Assembly (NCBI GenBank): GCA_016788425.1
Contig: JAEURQ010000003.1
Coordinates: forward strand, 403,282 to 467,281
Source: Chthonomonas sp.
GTDB taxonomy: Bacteria; Armatimonadota; Fimbriimonadia; Fimbriimonadales; Fimbriimonadaceae
Reading direction: 5' to 3'
DNA length: 64,000 nt
Below the pieces are notes generated by a model, which made no database searches, was not told where the DNA came from, and was given only the letters and a program-made list of their open reading frames with translations. Shown here piece after piece: positions 25,076 through 33,949 of this stretch. Numbering within the stretch: the first letter of the stretch is position 1; each line of letters opens with the position of its first letter. The position numbers and the translations under genes were made by a program.

Positions 25076-26107
25076 GTGCTGGATCAACTTCGCGGCATCA
25101 GCATCTTGTTGGTTTTGGCGACGCACTATCTTCACTTTGCTTGGCTAGAACCGCTTGGTAATCTCGGGTTGATGGGGGTTTGGCTGTTCTTTACCATCAG
25201 CGGATTCTTGATTGTAACCAAATGGTTAAGAGAGAAAGAGGAGCGTGGTCGAGTGGATTTGCGGGCCTACGCGGCGCGGCGGATTCTGCGGATTTTCCCC
25301 TTGTACTTTCTGGTGCTCGGCGCGTACATTTTGGCGGTGCCGGCAATGGAGCCGAATGCGTTTCGCGTCGAGGAGTTTCATGAGAATCTGCCGTACTTCC
25401 TCACTTTCACGTTCAATCTCATCGCTCACCCGAGCATCAGCACCGCGATTTTCTACTACTCGTGGTCGCTCGCCACGGAAGAGCAGTTTTACGCCTTGTG
25501 GCCCGTGGTCGATCGGCTGCTTCGCGGTCGGATGTTGGCTATTTTGGGAGCGGGGTTGATGCTCGTTTCGTATGCCATCGAGATCGGGCTGATCGGCTGG
25601 CCGCGGTTCCTCAGCTTGCCCTATCGTATTCTCACCGACGGCATTATGGAGCCGATCATCTGGGGCGTGATCCTGGCGCACTGGATGCATCGCGGATCGT
25701 CGTGGGTTTGGCGTGTACGGCCCGGGTTTTGGTTGCCGCTGCTGGGCGCTTTCGCGTTCCTCTCGATGCGCTCGCACCTCAACGGGCTGTACTACGGGAA
25801 GTGGGCGAACCCGTTCATTCAGCTTTGCCTGGTGGCGTTGCTGGGCGGCGCGGTGCTGTTGGAACTGGCCGATCGCTCTCCGTTGCGCAACCGTTTGCTC
25901 AAGCGGCTTGGACAGCTTAGTTACGGCATCTACTTGTTCAATGTTCCGGTCAAAAACTTGGTTGAGAAAGTGGTGAATCCCGAGGCGACCTTGTTGGTCG
26001 CGATGCTCGGATTGGGCGTGACCTTTGCTTTGGCCGAACTGAGCTACCGGTTCTTCGAAGGGCCGATTTTGCGGCTCAAAGCGCGATTTTCGCCAGCCGC
26101 TCGTTAA
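25076..26107 (+). CDS. Acyltransferase 3 family membrane protein
   Basis: The protein has about 343 residues. The frame is open through the upstream tRNA, so the start must lie after 25034. GTG 25076 gives MLDQLRGISILLVLATHYLH, which matches the usual beginning of this family, with the catalytic His in the first helix. About ten hydrophobic helices follow, with GVWLFFTISGFLIV, RRILRIFPLYFLVL and SWSLATEEQFYALWP, the conserved family blocks. Members transfer acyl groups such as acetyl to sugars of surface polysaccharides or lipids. The gene begins 41 bases after tRNA-Thr and may be co-transcribed with it. Its end overlaps the convergent glycosyltransferase gene by 32 bases. Confidence 0.85.
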   Translation: MLDQLRGISILLVLATHYLHFAWLEPLGNLGLMGVWLFFTISGFLIVTKWLREKEERGRVDLRAYAARRILRIFPLYFLVLGAYILAVPAMEPNAFRVEEFHENLPYFLTFTFNLIAHPSISTAIFYYSWSLATEEQFYALWPVVDRLLRGRMLAILGAGLMLVSYAIEIGLIGWPRFLSLPYRILTDGIMEPIIWGVILAHWMHRGSSWVWRVRPGFWLPLLGAFAFLSMRSHLNGLYYGKWANPFIQLCLVALLGGAVLLELADRSPLRNRLLKRLGQLSYGIYLFNVPVKNLVEKVVNPEATLLVAMLGLGVTFALAELSYRFFEGPILRLKARFSPAAR

Positions 26108-26984
26108 GGGATTTTTCGAGTTCGGCTTCGGTCGGGCGGAGCAACACCGTGCCGCGATCGGAGTAGGGGCGAAACCGGTCCGGCGAATTGCGGTCGGTCT
26201 GGAAAAGGGTGAGAAACGGCGTGCCGTACGCGGCGGCCGCGTGGCCGGTACTCGTGTCGGCGCTAATGTGCAGCGCGCTGGCCGCAATCCAGGCGTAACA
26301 CTCGGCGAGCGAGGTTTTGCCGACGAGGTTTTCGCCGGGGCCGGGCGGCGGCGGGTCACCTGGCCCGCCAACCCATGCAATCGGAATAGATGCCGTCTGT
26401 AAACTTGCACATATCTGCTGGAATTGCCAGTCGGGAATCTGCTTCTCGGCGCTGCTGGCACCCGTATTGATGGTGACAAACAGGCCGTCCCGCGGCGTGG
26501 TCACCGGCTCCATGAGGGGCCGCTCCGGGCAGACAAACTCGCCCCATGGGGCGAGCAGATCCATGTACTGCTCGACCTTGTGCGGTCGCGAACTGCGGAC
26601 GATCGGATTCAATCGCTGGGCTAGGGCGTCGGTGCCAGGCATCTGCACCCGGTGCTTCGCGCCACTCAACCGAAGCAGAAGCGCCGTCTTGGAATGGCCT
26701 TGAAAATCCACCCCGTAGTCGAACTTCTCCTTACGCAAAGCGGTGTAAAACCGAACCTGTTCGGACCAAGTTTGCGGCGACCAGCGGTGCTTTTTCCAGC
26801 GGCCGCGCGGGACCTCCACCAAGTGGGGAACCATGCTGCGATTCACTCCAGCCGCGAATCCGCTTTCGCTTGCGAGCCAAAGCTCGGCATCGGGTCGCGC
26901 GCGATGGATCGCGGTGGTCGGCCACTGTGTCATCAGCACGTCGCCGATGGCGCGAAACCGAATGAGAAGCCACTTTTCGCTCAT
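26076..26984 (-). CDS. Glycosyltransferase family 9 (heptosyltransferase-like)
   Basis: The protein has 302 residues. It starts MSEKWLLIRFRAIGDVLMTQ, the family 9 opening (LIRxxxIGDVLxxTP). The C-terminal donor-binding half has VTINTGASSAEKQIPDWQF, AWVGGPGD and HISADTSTGHAAAAYGTP. Family 9 enzymes such as WaaC/WaaF add heptose to the lipopolysaccharide core. ATG 26984 overlaps the stop of the upstream acyltransferase gene (ATGA, 26981-26984). Together with lpxK and the LpxL-like gene this makes a lipid A/core operon. The exact sugar cannot be assigned. Confidence 0.88.
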   Translation of the reverse strand: MSEKWLLIRFRAIGDVLMTQWPTTAIHRARPDAELWLASESGFAAGVNRSMVPHLVEVPRGRWKKHRWSPQTWSEQVRFYTALRKEKFDYGVDFQGHSKTALLLRLSGAKHRVQMPGTDALAQRLNPIVRSSRPHKVEQYMDLLAPWGEFVCPERPLMEPVTTPRDGLFVTINTGASSAEKQIPDWQFQQICASLQTASIPIAWVGGPGDPPPPGPGENLVGKTSLAECYAWIAASALHISADTSTGHAAAAYGTPFLTLFQTDRNSPDRFRPYSDRGTVLLRPTEAELEKSLNERLAKIAL

Positions 26985-27898
26985 GGCACGAGGCCGCGTT
27001 GGCGGGCCGACTTCCAGCGATCGTGGAACCACAGCCACTGCTCGGGGTAGCGGCGCACCATCTCTTCAAGCGACGTGTGGATTGCGCGCATCAGGCCCTC
27101 GCCGCGGGTCTCATAGCCCGGCTCGGGCGTAAGCGGAGGCTCAAAGATAATGCGATACTTACCTGGCGCTTCGTAGGCGCAATATCCCGCCACAACCGTG
27201 GCGTCGGTGCGGGCATGGATCACGCCAGGCCCGAGCACGGTTCCGGCAGTGTGCCCAAACAGCGGGATGAAGAGTTCGGTCTCATTTTGGTCGGGCAAAA
27301 TGCCGACGATGCCGTTCTCTTTGAGCACGCCGAGGATGGCGCGAGCAGCATTTCCGCGACTCAGCACCTTGGTTCCCGGCCCCAGCCGAATGGCGTTGAC
27401 GGCGTCATTGAGATTCTTGTTCCGGACGTCGCGCGCGATCACGTGGAGCGGGTAGCCGTTGAACGCCATCCACTGCGCGAGCAGCTCCCAATTGCCAAAA
27501 TGAGCCGTGATAAAGAGCGTGCCCTTGCCGCGATCGATGGCCGCCTGAATGTGCTCGCGCCCCTCCACCGTGACCATCGCGTCAATCTGTTCTTTGGTCC
27601 TTCCCTGGCTCGTCAGAAAGTCGGCTGTGGTGCGTCCATAGTGCTCGAACACCCGTTGCGCAAGCGCTTGCATGGCGTCTTGCGACATCTCGGGAAACGC
27701 TAAACGGAAGTTCCGGTAGGCCCGCTCGCGATGCTTTTTGCTCGCCCGGAAGAGCATGCGCCCGAGCTTTTCGCCGGTCCGTTCGCGATCGGCTCCTTGC
27801 TTGCGACCGAGCCAGCGCTGGGCTCGGCGGAACGCCCAAAAGCTCAGTTTGCCTTCGATATCGCGCCGTCGATCTTTCCAAGTTCGCTGATCAGCCAT
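26981..27898 (-). CDS. LpxL/HtrB-family lipid A acyltransferase
   Basis: The protein has 305 residues. The catalytic motif HFGNWE (H-x4-E) lies at about 145-150. It is followed by LHVIARDVRNKNLN and VGILPDQNETE, conserved blocks of the LpxL/LpxM group. These enzymes add secondary acyl chains to Kdo-lipid A at the inner membrane. The N-terminus is basic, with no strong membrane helix. ATG 27898 lies 55 bases inside the end of lpxK, a long overlap that points to coupled translation. The family 9 glycosyltransferase follows with a 4-base overlap. Confidence 0.87.
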   Translation of the reverse strand: MADQRTWKDRRRDIEGKLSFWAFRRAQRWLGRKQGADRERTGEKLGRMLFRASKKHRERAYRNFRLAFPEMSQDAMQALAQRVFEHYGRTTADFLTSQGRTKEQIDAMVTVEGREHIQAAIDRGKGTLFITAHFGNWELLAQWMAFNGYPLHVIARDVRNKNLNDAVNAIRLGPGTKVLSRGNAARAILGVLKENGIVGILPDQNETELFIPLFGHTAGTVLGPGVIHARTDATVVAGYCAYEAPGKYRIIFEPPLTPEPGYETRGEGLMRAIHTSLEEMVRRYPEQWLWFHDRWKSARQRGLVP

Positions 27899-28815
27899 GC
27901 CAAAAATTCTTCGCCCTCGCGGACTTCGTGGTCGTAGTCGGCCACGATCCAATCGTAACGAGCCGCCTCCGAGAGCTCCTTAATTTTGACCCAATCCTTG
28001 GCCGTGCACAGAGCGAGGCCGCCGTTGCCGGCCAAATCCTGGTTGGTTATGCCCGCGTGGTCGGCCAGAATCACCTGGCGTTGCCACTCGAATCCGGCCA
28101 TTTTCGCCTGCTCAATAAATTGTTCGGGACGCGCAATCGCGCAGATCATCAGCTCGACTTTGCGCCCGGTTTTCAGCGGCTCACGCTGAAAAAGGTACAT
28201 CGGGTCGCGCACCAAATGGAAGTCGCGGCTGGGCATGACCAGGCTCGCCTTGCCTCGGAACAGCCTGTTTTCGCGGTACGGACCTGCCGGCAGACAGAAC
28301 GGATTGGTTCCGGGCGGGTCGAGGACGATGGTCACGTCCTTCGCCAGAGGCAGATGCTGGAGCCCGTCGTCCATGATCAGGAGCGATTCCGGGAAATGTT
28401 TATGGCAAATCTGCGCGGCCAGCGTCCGGCGTCGCCCGACGATAATCGGCACCTGGGGCAGGGCGAGCCGCAGCAGAGCCGCTTCATCCCCCCACTCCTT
28501 CGCGTCGAGTTCGCCCTCCGGCGCCAGGGTCGCGGCCTCGGCGCGGGGGCTTCCGTAGCCGCTCGTGCTGAGCACAACCGACTTGCCGAGCTGCTGACAA
28601 CGGAATGCCAGCCACCGGACAAACGGCGTCTTGCCGGTGCCGCCGACACGATAGTTGCCGACGCAAATAATCGGGCTATGCAAGCGCTTGCTCTGTTTTA
28701 TTTTCAGCGCGTAAGTCAGCCGGTACAGTCCCCAGCCGAGGGCATAGAGCGCGCTGAGCGGTAGCAACATCCAGCGCATGGGGTGCGGACGATCCCACCA
28801 AACCGGACTGCTCAT
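27844..28815 (-). CDS. lpxK: Tetraacyldisaccharide 4'-kinase (lipid A 4'-kinase)
   Basis: The protein has 323 residues, typical of LpxK. An N-terminal membrane helix is followed by the Walker A motif NYRVGGTGKTPFVRWLA at about 53-69, GDEAALLRLALPQVPIIVG, and the conserved MDDGLQHLPLAKDVTIV (catalytic DDG region). LpxK phosphorylates the 4' position of the tetraacyl-disaccharide to give lipid IVA. The start ATG 28815 is divergent from mtaB, with only 39 bases between the two genes. CACAAT six bases upstream is a weaker leaderless-type box. It is the first gene of the lipid A operon. Confidence 0.92.
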   Translation of the reverse strand: MSSPVWWDRPHPMRWMLLPLSALYALGWGLYRLTYALKIKQSKRLHSPIICVGNYRVGGTGKTPFVRWLAFRCQQLGKSVVLSTSGYGSPRAEAATLAPEGELDAKEWGDEAALLRLALPQVPIIVGRRRTLAAQICHKHFPESLLIMDDGLQHLPLAKDVTIVLDPPGTNPFCLPAGPYRENRLFRGKASLVMPSRDFHLVRDPMYLFQREPLKTGRKVELMICAIARPEQFIEQAKMAGFEWQRQVILADHAGITNQDLAGNGGLALCTAKDWVKIKELSEAARYDWIVADYDHEVREGEEFLAWLISELGKIDGAISKAN

Positions 28816-28842
28816 GCGGCTATTGTGGCACGCGCCTTCGGC

Positions 28843-28854
28843 TAAAATAGCACC
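28843..28854 (+). promoter_or_regulatory. Putative leaderless promoter (-10 TAAAAT) for mtaB
   Basis: TAAAAT (28843-28848) is followed by AGCACC and then the GTG start at 28855, inside the 39-base divergent gap with lpxK. Confidence 0.55.
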
Positions 28855-30156
28855 GTGCCCTCCGCCGCATTCACCACCTTGGGTTGCAAGGTGAACCAAT
28901 ACGAAACGCAGCGAATCTTGCAGGATTTTGAAGCTGCGGGCTGGCAGATTGTGCCGTTCGAAGGCCCAGCCGATGTGTACGTGATTAACACGTGTAGCGT
29001 CACGAGCGATGCCGAGCGCAAGAGCCGCTACACGATTCGCCGCGCCGCCCGCTTTAACGAGGAAGCCAAGATCGTGGTCACCGGGTGCGCGGCGCAGATG
29101 TCGCTGAACAAGCGCGAAGAGGTCGAGGGTGCGCATCTGGTGGTTCCGAACCCGGAAAAGCTGGAGACCTTCGCGCGCTTTTCGCAGGCGTTCCCCGAGA
29201 CCCGCGTCGTGGTGCGCCGCGACCTGCCTCAGACCAGCGTGACGAGCCGGACGCGCGCCACGGTGAAGGTGCAGGACGGGTGCAGCATTCATTGCAGCTA
29301 TTGCAGCATTCCGCACACACGGCCCGGCATGGTCAGCCGACCGGCGACCGAGGTGCTGGCCGAGATCGAATCGCTGCGCGATCAGGGCTACCTAGAGGTC
29401 GTGTTGACCGGCGTGCTCATCGGGGCGTACGGCCCCGAAACCGGAAGCGGCGGCCCAGATTTTGAAGAATTGGTGGAGATGATCGCCGACACCTGCATCC
29501 CGCGGGTACGTATCAGCAGCATCGAAATGCGGCAGGTGACGCCGCGACTCGTCCGCCTCATTCAGGTCGGCAAAGTCGTGCCGCATCTGCATGTTCCCTT
29601 GCAAAGTGGCGACACGGGCGTTCTTAAGGACATGAATCGGCCTTACTCGCAAGACGATTATCTACAGCTTTGCCGGCAGCTTCTTATTGATATCCCCGAT
29701 TTGGCGATCACAGCCGATATCATGGTCGGGTTTCCCACCGAAACCGAGGAACGGTTCCAAAGCAGTCTCCATGTCGCCGAGCAAGTCGGCTATCTCAAGG
29801 TCCACGCGTTCACCTTTAGCCCCCGATTTGGAACGGTTGCGGATCAGTGGGGCGATCCGGTTCCACCCCAAGAAAAAGCCGAGCGCCGACTCCGCCTGAT
29901 GGCCATTGCCAACCGCACGGGCGAGGAGTTTCGGCGACGATTTGTGGGCCGAGTGATGCGCGTTTTGGTGGAGGGAAAGGTGGGCAAGGACGGCCTGTTG
30001 GAAGGCCTGACCGACAACTATCTGACCGTCAAGTTCGCCGGCGCGGCCGACATGCTGCGGACCATTCAGTGGGTGCGGCTCGACGAGGAGCGCGGCGGAA
30101 CTCTGTTCGGCGAGGTCGTGCCCGAGGGCACGCCGAGCAATTTGCGGATTATTTGA
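28855..30156 (+). CDS. mtaB: tRNA t6A37 methylthiotransferase MtaB
   Basis: The protein has 433 residues with a GTG start. The N-terminal UPF0004 domain shows TLGCKVNQYETQ, NTCSVTSDAERKSR and VTGCAAQ, holding three cluster Cys. The radical SAM motif is CSIHCSYCSIPHTRPG. A TRAM domain ends the protein (VMRVLVEGKVGKDGLLEGLT). The opening TLGCKVNQYE distinguishes MtaB from MiaB (TxGCQMN) and RimO. The enzyme adds a methylthio group to t6A37 of tRNAs reading ANN codons. The 3' end overlaps the convergent mutS2 gene by eight bases. Confidence 0.93.
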   Translation: MPSAAFTTLGCKVNQYETQRILQDFEAAGWQIVPFEGPADVYVINTCSVTSDAERKSRYTIRRAARFNEEAKIVVTGCAAQMSLNKREEVEGAHLVVPNPEKLETFARFSQAFPETRVVVRRDLPQTSVTSRTRATVKVQDGCSIHCSYCSIPHTRPGMVSRPATEVLAEIESLRDQGYLEVVLTGVLIGAYGPETGSGGPDFEELVEMIADTCIPRVRISSIEMRQVTPRLVRLIQVGKVVPHLHVPLQSGDTGVLKDMNRPYSQDDYLQLCRQLLIDIPDLAITADIMVGFPTETEERFQSSLHVAEQVGYLKVHAFTFSPRFGTVADQWGDPVPPQEKAERRLRLMAIANRTGEEFRRRFVGRVMRVLVEGKVGKDGLLEGLTDNYLTVKFAGAADMLRTIQWVRLDEERGGTLFGEVVPEGTPSNLRII

Positions 30157-32488
30157 ACCTGGCGATGGTGGCGCCATCGCCGCCTTCCACCGGTTCGCCC
30201 AGTCGAAAATCCGCCACCCCGCGATGCGCGCGCAGGACTTCGTGGCACATCTTGCGCAGGATTCCCTGGCCCTTGCCGTGCACAATCCGCACCGATTCGA
30301 ACCCGGCCAGCTCGCTGTCATCCAAAAACTTGACCAAACGGTTTCGGGCTTCCTCCTCGCGCAGGCCAATGATCTGAATCTCTATCGCGGATGAGAGGTT
30401 TTTGGCGAGACCGAGGTTCGCTTTCGGCTTGTGCTTCAGGGTGACCGGCTTCTCGTCGACCGGCACCACGTCGGCCACGGGCACCGTAAGCCGAAGCTGG
30501 CCGAGTTGCACCAACACCTTGCCGTCTTTGGGAGCCTGTAGCACGCGCCCCGCTTGACCCTGTCCGCGCAGCTTCACGGACATGTCCACCGCGAGTTCGA
30601 TGTTGCTTGTCGCCCGCTCCGGCCGAAGACTCTTCAGTTGCTCCGCGCCCTGCTCCTGCAGGTTGCGCAAGCGCTTGCGCGCCGTGCTGACGTTCTCCAG
30701 CGAGTAGTTGGATTTCAGGTCCTCCAGAATCTCGGCGGTTTCAATTCGGATCGTTTGCAGGGTGGTTTCGAGCAGGTCGGCGGACTTCTGGCGCGCCTCA
30801 CGGCGCGCTCGATCGGCTTGCTCCGCGGCGGTCGCGGCTTCCTTTTCCAGAGTCTCCAGCCGGCTCGCCATTTGGTCGGCGCGACTTTGCGCCTTTTGCG
30901 CTTGTCGCTGGGCATGGTTCAAACGCTCCAGGACCTCGCTGATTTCGCTCGCGACTTGCCCGTCCGTTTCCTTAGCCGACTCGATAATCTCGGTCGGAAG
31001 GCCGTACCGTTCGGCAATCCTGAGGGCGTGACTTGCGCCAGGCGTGCCGAGGAGTAATCGATAAGTTGGCATGAGCGTTCTTGTATCAAACTCCATGCTT
31101 GCGTTGGCAAATCCGGGGCGGTCGAACGCCAGAAGCTTGAGCTCGCCATGGTGGGTGCTGGCCAAAACCCGGGCATCCTTTTCCTGCAGGAACACCAAAA
31201 TGGCGCGGGCCAAGGCCGCTCCCTCGGCGGGGTCGGTCCCGGAACCGACTTCGTCGAGCACCACCAGCGCGCCAGGCTTGAGGTTCTTCGTGATGGAGGC
31301 CAAGTTCTGGATGCTGCCGCTGAAGGTCGAAAGCGACTGCTCCAGCGATTGCTTGTCGCCGATGTCGGCCCAAATCTGCGGGAAGAAGCCAACGTAACTT
31401 TCGGCGGCGGGGATCATCAGGCCGCACTGTGCCATCGCGACGAACAGCGCAACCGCTTTCAGGGTGACCGTTTTGCCGCCCGTGTTGGGTCCGGTGATGA
31501 GCAAAATATTCGCGTCCGATCCCAACGACAAACTAAACGGCACGACCTTGTCGCGCGCGATGAGAGGGTGGCGGCCATGCCGAATGGTGAGGCAGTGCGC
31601 TGCCGTCGAACGCGGAATCGAGCTGCCCGTCGCGAGGCCAAACCGAACCCGGGAGAACACCTTGTCGAGCTCAATCGCGGCGCGGATGCCTTCCGCCAAT
31701 TCCTTGCCATGCGTCCCGACGTACTCGCTCAGGTCGCGCAAAATACGCGCCACTTCACTGCGTTCGGCGGCTTCGAGTTCGCGCAATTGGTTGCTCGCCG
31801 CGACCACGTCTTCGGGCTCCACAAAAATGGTTTGGCCGCTGGCGCTGGTGTCGTGGACGATGCCCTTGATCTTGTTGCGGTTTTCGGCTTTCAGCGGAAT
31901 CACGTAGCGACCATCGCGCTGCGTGTAGAGCGGGTCGCTCAGCAAGTCGCGTTGACGGCCGCTGGTGTAGCTCTGAATGCGCTCCAGCACGCGCTGGGTG
32001 GCTTGGGTCTTGCCTCGCCGAATTCGGTCGAGTTCGACCGATGCTTCGTTGCGTACGGTGCCGTCGCCGTCCAACGAGGTGAGTAACCGCTCTTCGAGTT
32101 TGGGGATCACTGGCATGGATTCTAACCATATGGTTAATGAAGTCCAACCCGCTCGACGGCTTTGCGTGAGCGCACTGATTTGCCGCATCACGGCCATGGC
32201 GTCGCCAATTTGCCAGAGAATTTCGCCGTTCTCCCGACCGCCCTTTGCCAGGCGTTCCACGTTCAATTCGAGGTCTTTGATTCGCCCGAGGTGAGGCAAG
32301 CTCAGGTCGTCAAGCAGTTCCAGTCCTTGCGCTGTTTGCAGTTGCAAAGCCGCCACCACGTCGGGGTGGAAGGCGGGCAGCGTGGCCAGGACCTCGGCGT
32401 GAGCAACTTCGTTTTCGCAGTGCTCCGCCCACATGTCCACCACTTGGTTAAATTCAAGTTGGCGGAGGGTTGCCTCCAGGTGTTTCAT
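30149..32488 (-). CDS. mutS2: Endonuclease MutS2
   Basis: The protein has 779 residues, the usual MutS2 size. The ATPase domain shows LLITGPNTGGKTVTLKAVAL (Walker A) at about 330-349, SSLD-type SLSTFSGSIQN, VVLDEVGSGTDPAEGAALA (Walker B) and STHHGELK. A long coiled-coil region (about 510-600) and a C-terminal Smr nuclease domain with VRIVHGKGQGILR complete the layout. MutS2 acts against recombination and on collided ribosomes or branched DNA; which role applies here is not visible. Its ATG overlaps the smpB stop by four bases, an arrangement that fits a shared translation-quality theme. Confidence 0.94.
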   Translation of the reverse strand: MKHLEATLRQLEFNQVVDMWAEHCENEVAHAEVLATLPAFHPDVVAALQLQTAQGLELLDDLSLPHLGRIKDLELNVERLAKGGRENGEILWQIGDAMAVMRQISALTQSRRAGWTSLTIWLESMPVIPKLEERLLTSLDGDGTVRNEASVELDRIRRGKTQATQRVLERIQSYTSGRQRDLLSDPLYTQRDGRYVIPLKAENRNKIKGIVHDTSASGQTIFVEPEDVVAASNQLRELEAAERSEVARILRDLSEYVGTHGKELAEGIRAAIELDKVFSRVRFGLATGSSIPRSTAAHCLTIRHGRHPLIARDKVVPFSLSLGSDANILLITGPNTGGKTVTLKAVALFVAMAQCGLMIPAAESYVGFFPQIWADIGDKQSLEQSLSTFSGSIQNLASITKNLKPGALVVLDEVGSGTDPAEGAALARAILVFLQEKDARVLASTHHGELKLLAFDRPGFANASMEFDTRTLMPTYRLLLGTPGASHALRIAERYGLPTEIIESAKETDGQVASEISEVLERLNHAQRQAQKAQSRADQMASRLETLEKEAATAAEQADRARREARQKSADLLETTLQTIRIETAEILEDLKSNYSLENVSTARKRLRNLQEQGAEQLKSLRPERATSNIELAVDMSVKLRGQGQAGRVLQAPKDGKVLVQLGQLRLTVPVADVVPVDEKPVTLKHKPKANLGLAKNLSSAIEIQIIGLREEEARNRLVKFLDDSELAGFESVRIVHGKGQGILRKMCHEVLRAHRGVADFRLGEPVEGGDGATIARFK

Positions 32489-32967
32489 CGTCGTCGTCCG
32501 GCAACCTGCGCCTTTTCGCGATCGGTGTCGCGCTTCGCAATGGCGTCGCGCTTATCGAATGTTTTCTTACCGCGACCCAGTCCGATGAGCACCTTCACGT
32601 AACCTTTATCGTTAAAGTACACGCGCAGCGGAATGAGGGCGAGCCCCTTTTCTTGAGCCTTGCGTTGAAGCACGTCAATTTCTTTGCGCTTGAGCAAAAG
32701 CTTCCGGTCGCGGCGGCGATCGGGCAGATAGTTAAAGCTGTGCGTATACGGCTCCACGTCGAACTGCATGAGCCACATTTCGCTATTCATGACGCGACAA
32801 AAAGCATCGGTCAAGTTCGCTCGACCGAGATAAAGGCTCTTCACCTCGCTGCCAATCAGCACAATTCCGGCTTCGCAAGTGTCCTCAATGTGAAAGTCAA
32901 AAGAGGCTTTGCGGTTGTGGATTGTGGCGGGGCCCTTAGCTTCCTTTTGGCCCGATTTTTTCGCCAT
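32485..32967 (-). CDS. smpB: SsrA-binding protein SmpB
   Basis: The protein has 160 residues. Hallmarks are ATIHNRKASFDFHIEDTCEAG, GSEVKSLYLGRANLTDAF, HSFNY and the basic tail GRGKKTFDKRDAIAKRDTDR. SmpB binds tmRNA and brings it to stalled ribosomes. ATG 32967 gives the normal MAKKSG start. TACACT lies ten bases before it, and the divergent FKBP gene begins 43 bases away. No tmRNA gene is visible nearby, although ssrA is often next to smpB. It forms an operon with mutS2 through an ATGA overlap. Confidence 0.95.
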   Translation of the reverse strand: MAKKSGQKEAKGPATIHNRKASFDFHIEDTCEAGIVLIGSEVKSLYLGRANLTDAFCRVMNSEMWLMQFDVEPYTHSFNYLPDRRRDRKLLLKRKEIDVLQRKAQEKGLALIPLRVYFNDKGYVKVLIGLGRGKKTFDKRDAIAKRDTDREKAQVAGRRR

Positions 32968-32997
32968 GGGAACCGTAAGTGTACCGGGCTGACTTGG

Positions 32998-33010
32998 TAT
33001 AGTAGTGAAC
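32998..33010 (+). promoter_or_regulatory. Putative leaderless promoter (-10 TATAGT) for the FKBP lipoprotein gene
   Basis: TATAGT (32998-33003), AGTGAAC, then ATG 33011. The spacing favours ATG 33011 over the in-frame GTG at 33005. Confidence 0.55.
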
Positions 33011-33949
33011 ATGCAAAAACTCGTTCAATTGAGTTTAGGAATTGTGGCCGCCGTCACCTTCGTCGCATGCGGTCCAAAGGCCGATGACAAGATGGGCACG
33101 ACCGAAAACCCGGAAAAGCCTGCGTTGCAAACCCACACGCACGCGGATGGGACGGTGCACGCCGGCGATAGCCACGGCACCGAAACCGAGCCGGCCAAGG
33201 ACGCCGAACCCGGTCCTGCCGCCAAGCCACTAGAAAAAGGCAATCCCGTCGCCGAGCTTACTGGCAATGACAAGGCCGACCACGACAAGATCAAGATCGA
33301 AATCTTGAAGCCCGGCAAAGGCGATTTCGTTCGCAATGGCGACACCTGCTACATGGAGTACACCGGCATGCGAACCGACGGATTCGTCTTCGATTCGAAC
33401 GCCAACGGTAAGCGCGAGCCGTTCAAGTTTGTGCTCGGCACCGGCTCCGTCATTCGTGGCTGGGATCTCGGCGTTCTCGGGATGAAGCCCGGCGAAGAGC
33501 GAAAGCTCACCATTCCGGCCGTCCTCGGCTACGGCGATCAGGGCGCAGGAAAGGACATTCCGGGCGGCGCGACCCTGATCTTTACGATCAAACTTCTCGA
33601 TATCCTCAAGCCCGACGATGTGGCCATCTTCGACTTCCTGGCGCAATCGCCGGGCTCTGGTCCAAAGGCGAAGGCGGGCGACGTGGTTCGCTTTAACCTG
33701 GAAGTGAACATGCTCAACGGCACTCAGGTGTTTAGCACGGACGCAGATAAGAAGCCGATTACGGTGACGCTTGGCGCGACGAACACCGGTTACAGCACGG
33801 GCCTGATGGCCGCTCTGGAAGGACTCCAAGCCGGAAGCAAGTGCGAAGTGCGCATGCCGCCGGCCATTAATAGTGGCCTTGAGTCGAAAGGCACACAAGA
33901 ACAACTTTTGAAGTACTCAATCAAAGTCCTCAGCGTAGGAAATAAATGA
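33011..33949 (+). CDS. FKBP-type peptidyl-prolyl isomerase lipoprotein with a second FKBP-like domain
   Basis: The protein has 312 residues. The signal peptide ends in the lipobox TFVAC, so the mature protein is lipid-anchored. A flexible linker with a His-rich stretch (HTHADGTVHAGDSHG) precedes the first FKBP domain (about 97-198), which shows YMEYTGMRTDGFVFDSN, GSVIRGWDLGVLGMKPGE and GYGDQGAGKDIPGGATLIF, with most active-site residues kept. A second, weaker FKBP-like unit (about 215-310) has GDVVRFNLEVNMLNGTQVFS and LMAALEGLQAGSK and may be only a chaperone fold. It probably assists folding of exported proteins. The stop overlaps the next gene as ATGA. Confidence 0.87.
   Translation: MQKLVQLSLGIVAAVTFVACGPKADDKMGTTENPEKPALQTHTHADGTVHAGDSHGTETEPAKDAEPGPAAKPLEKGNPVAELTGNDKADHDKIKIEILKPGKGDFVRNGDTCYMEYTGMRTDGFVFDSNANGKREPFKFVLGTGSVIRGWDLGVLGMKPGEERKLTIPAVLGYGDQGAGKDIPGGATLIFTIKLLDILKPDDVAIFDFLAQSPGSGPKAKAGDVVRFNLEVNMLNGTQVFSTDADKKPITVTLGATNTGYSTGLMAALEGLQAGSKCEVRMPPAINSGLESKGTQEQLLKYSIKVLSVGNK

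Noticed and set aside
32485-33010. tmRNA gene next to smpB
   Set aside because: The gaps around smpB are too short (43 bases on one side, an overlap on the other) and no alanine-tRNA-like ends are seen.
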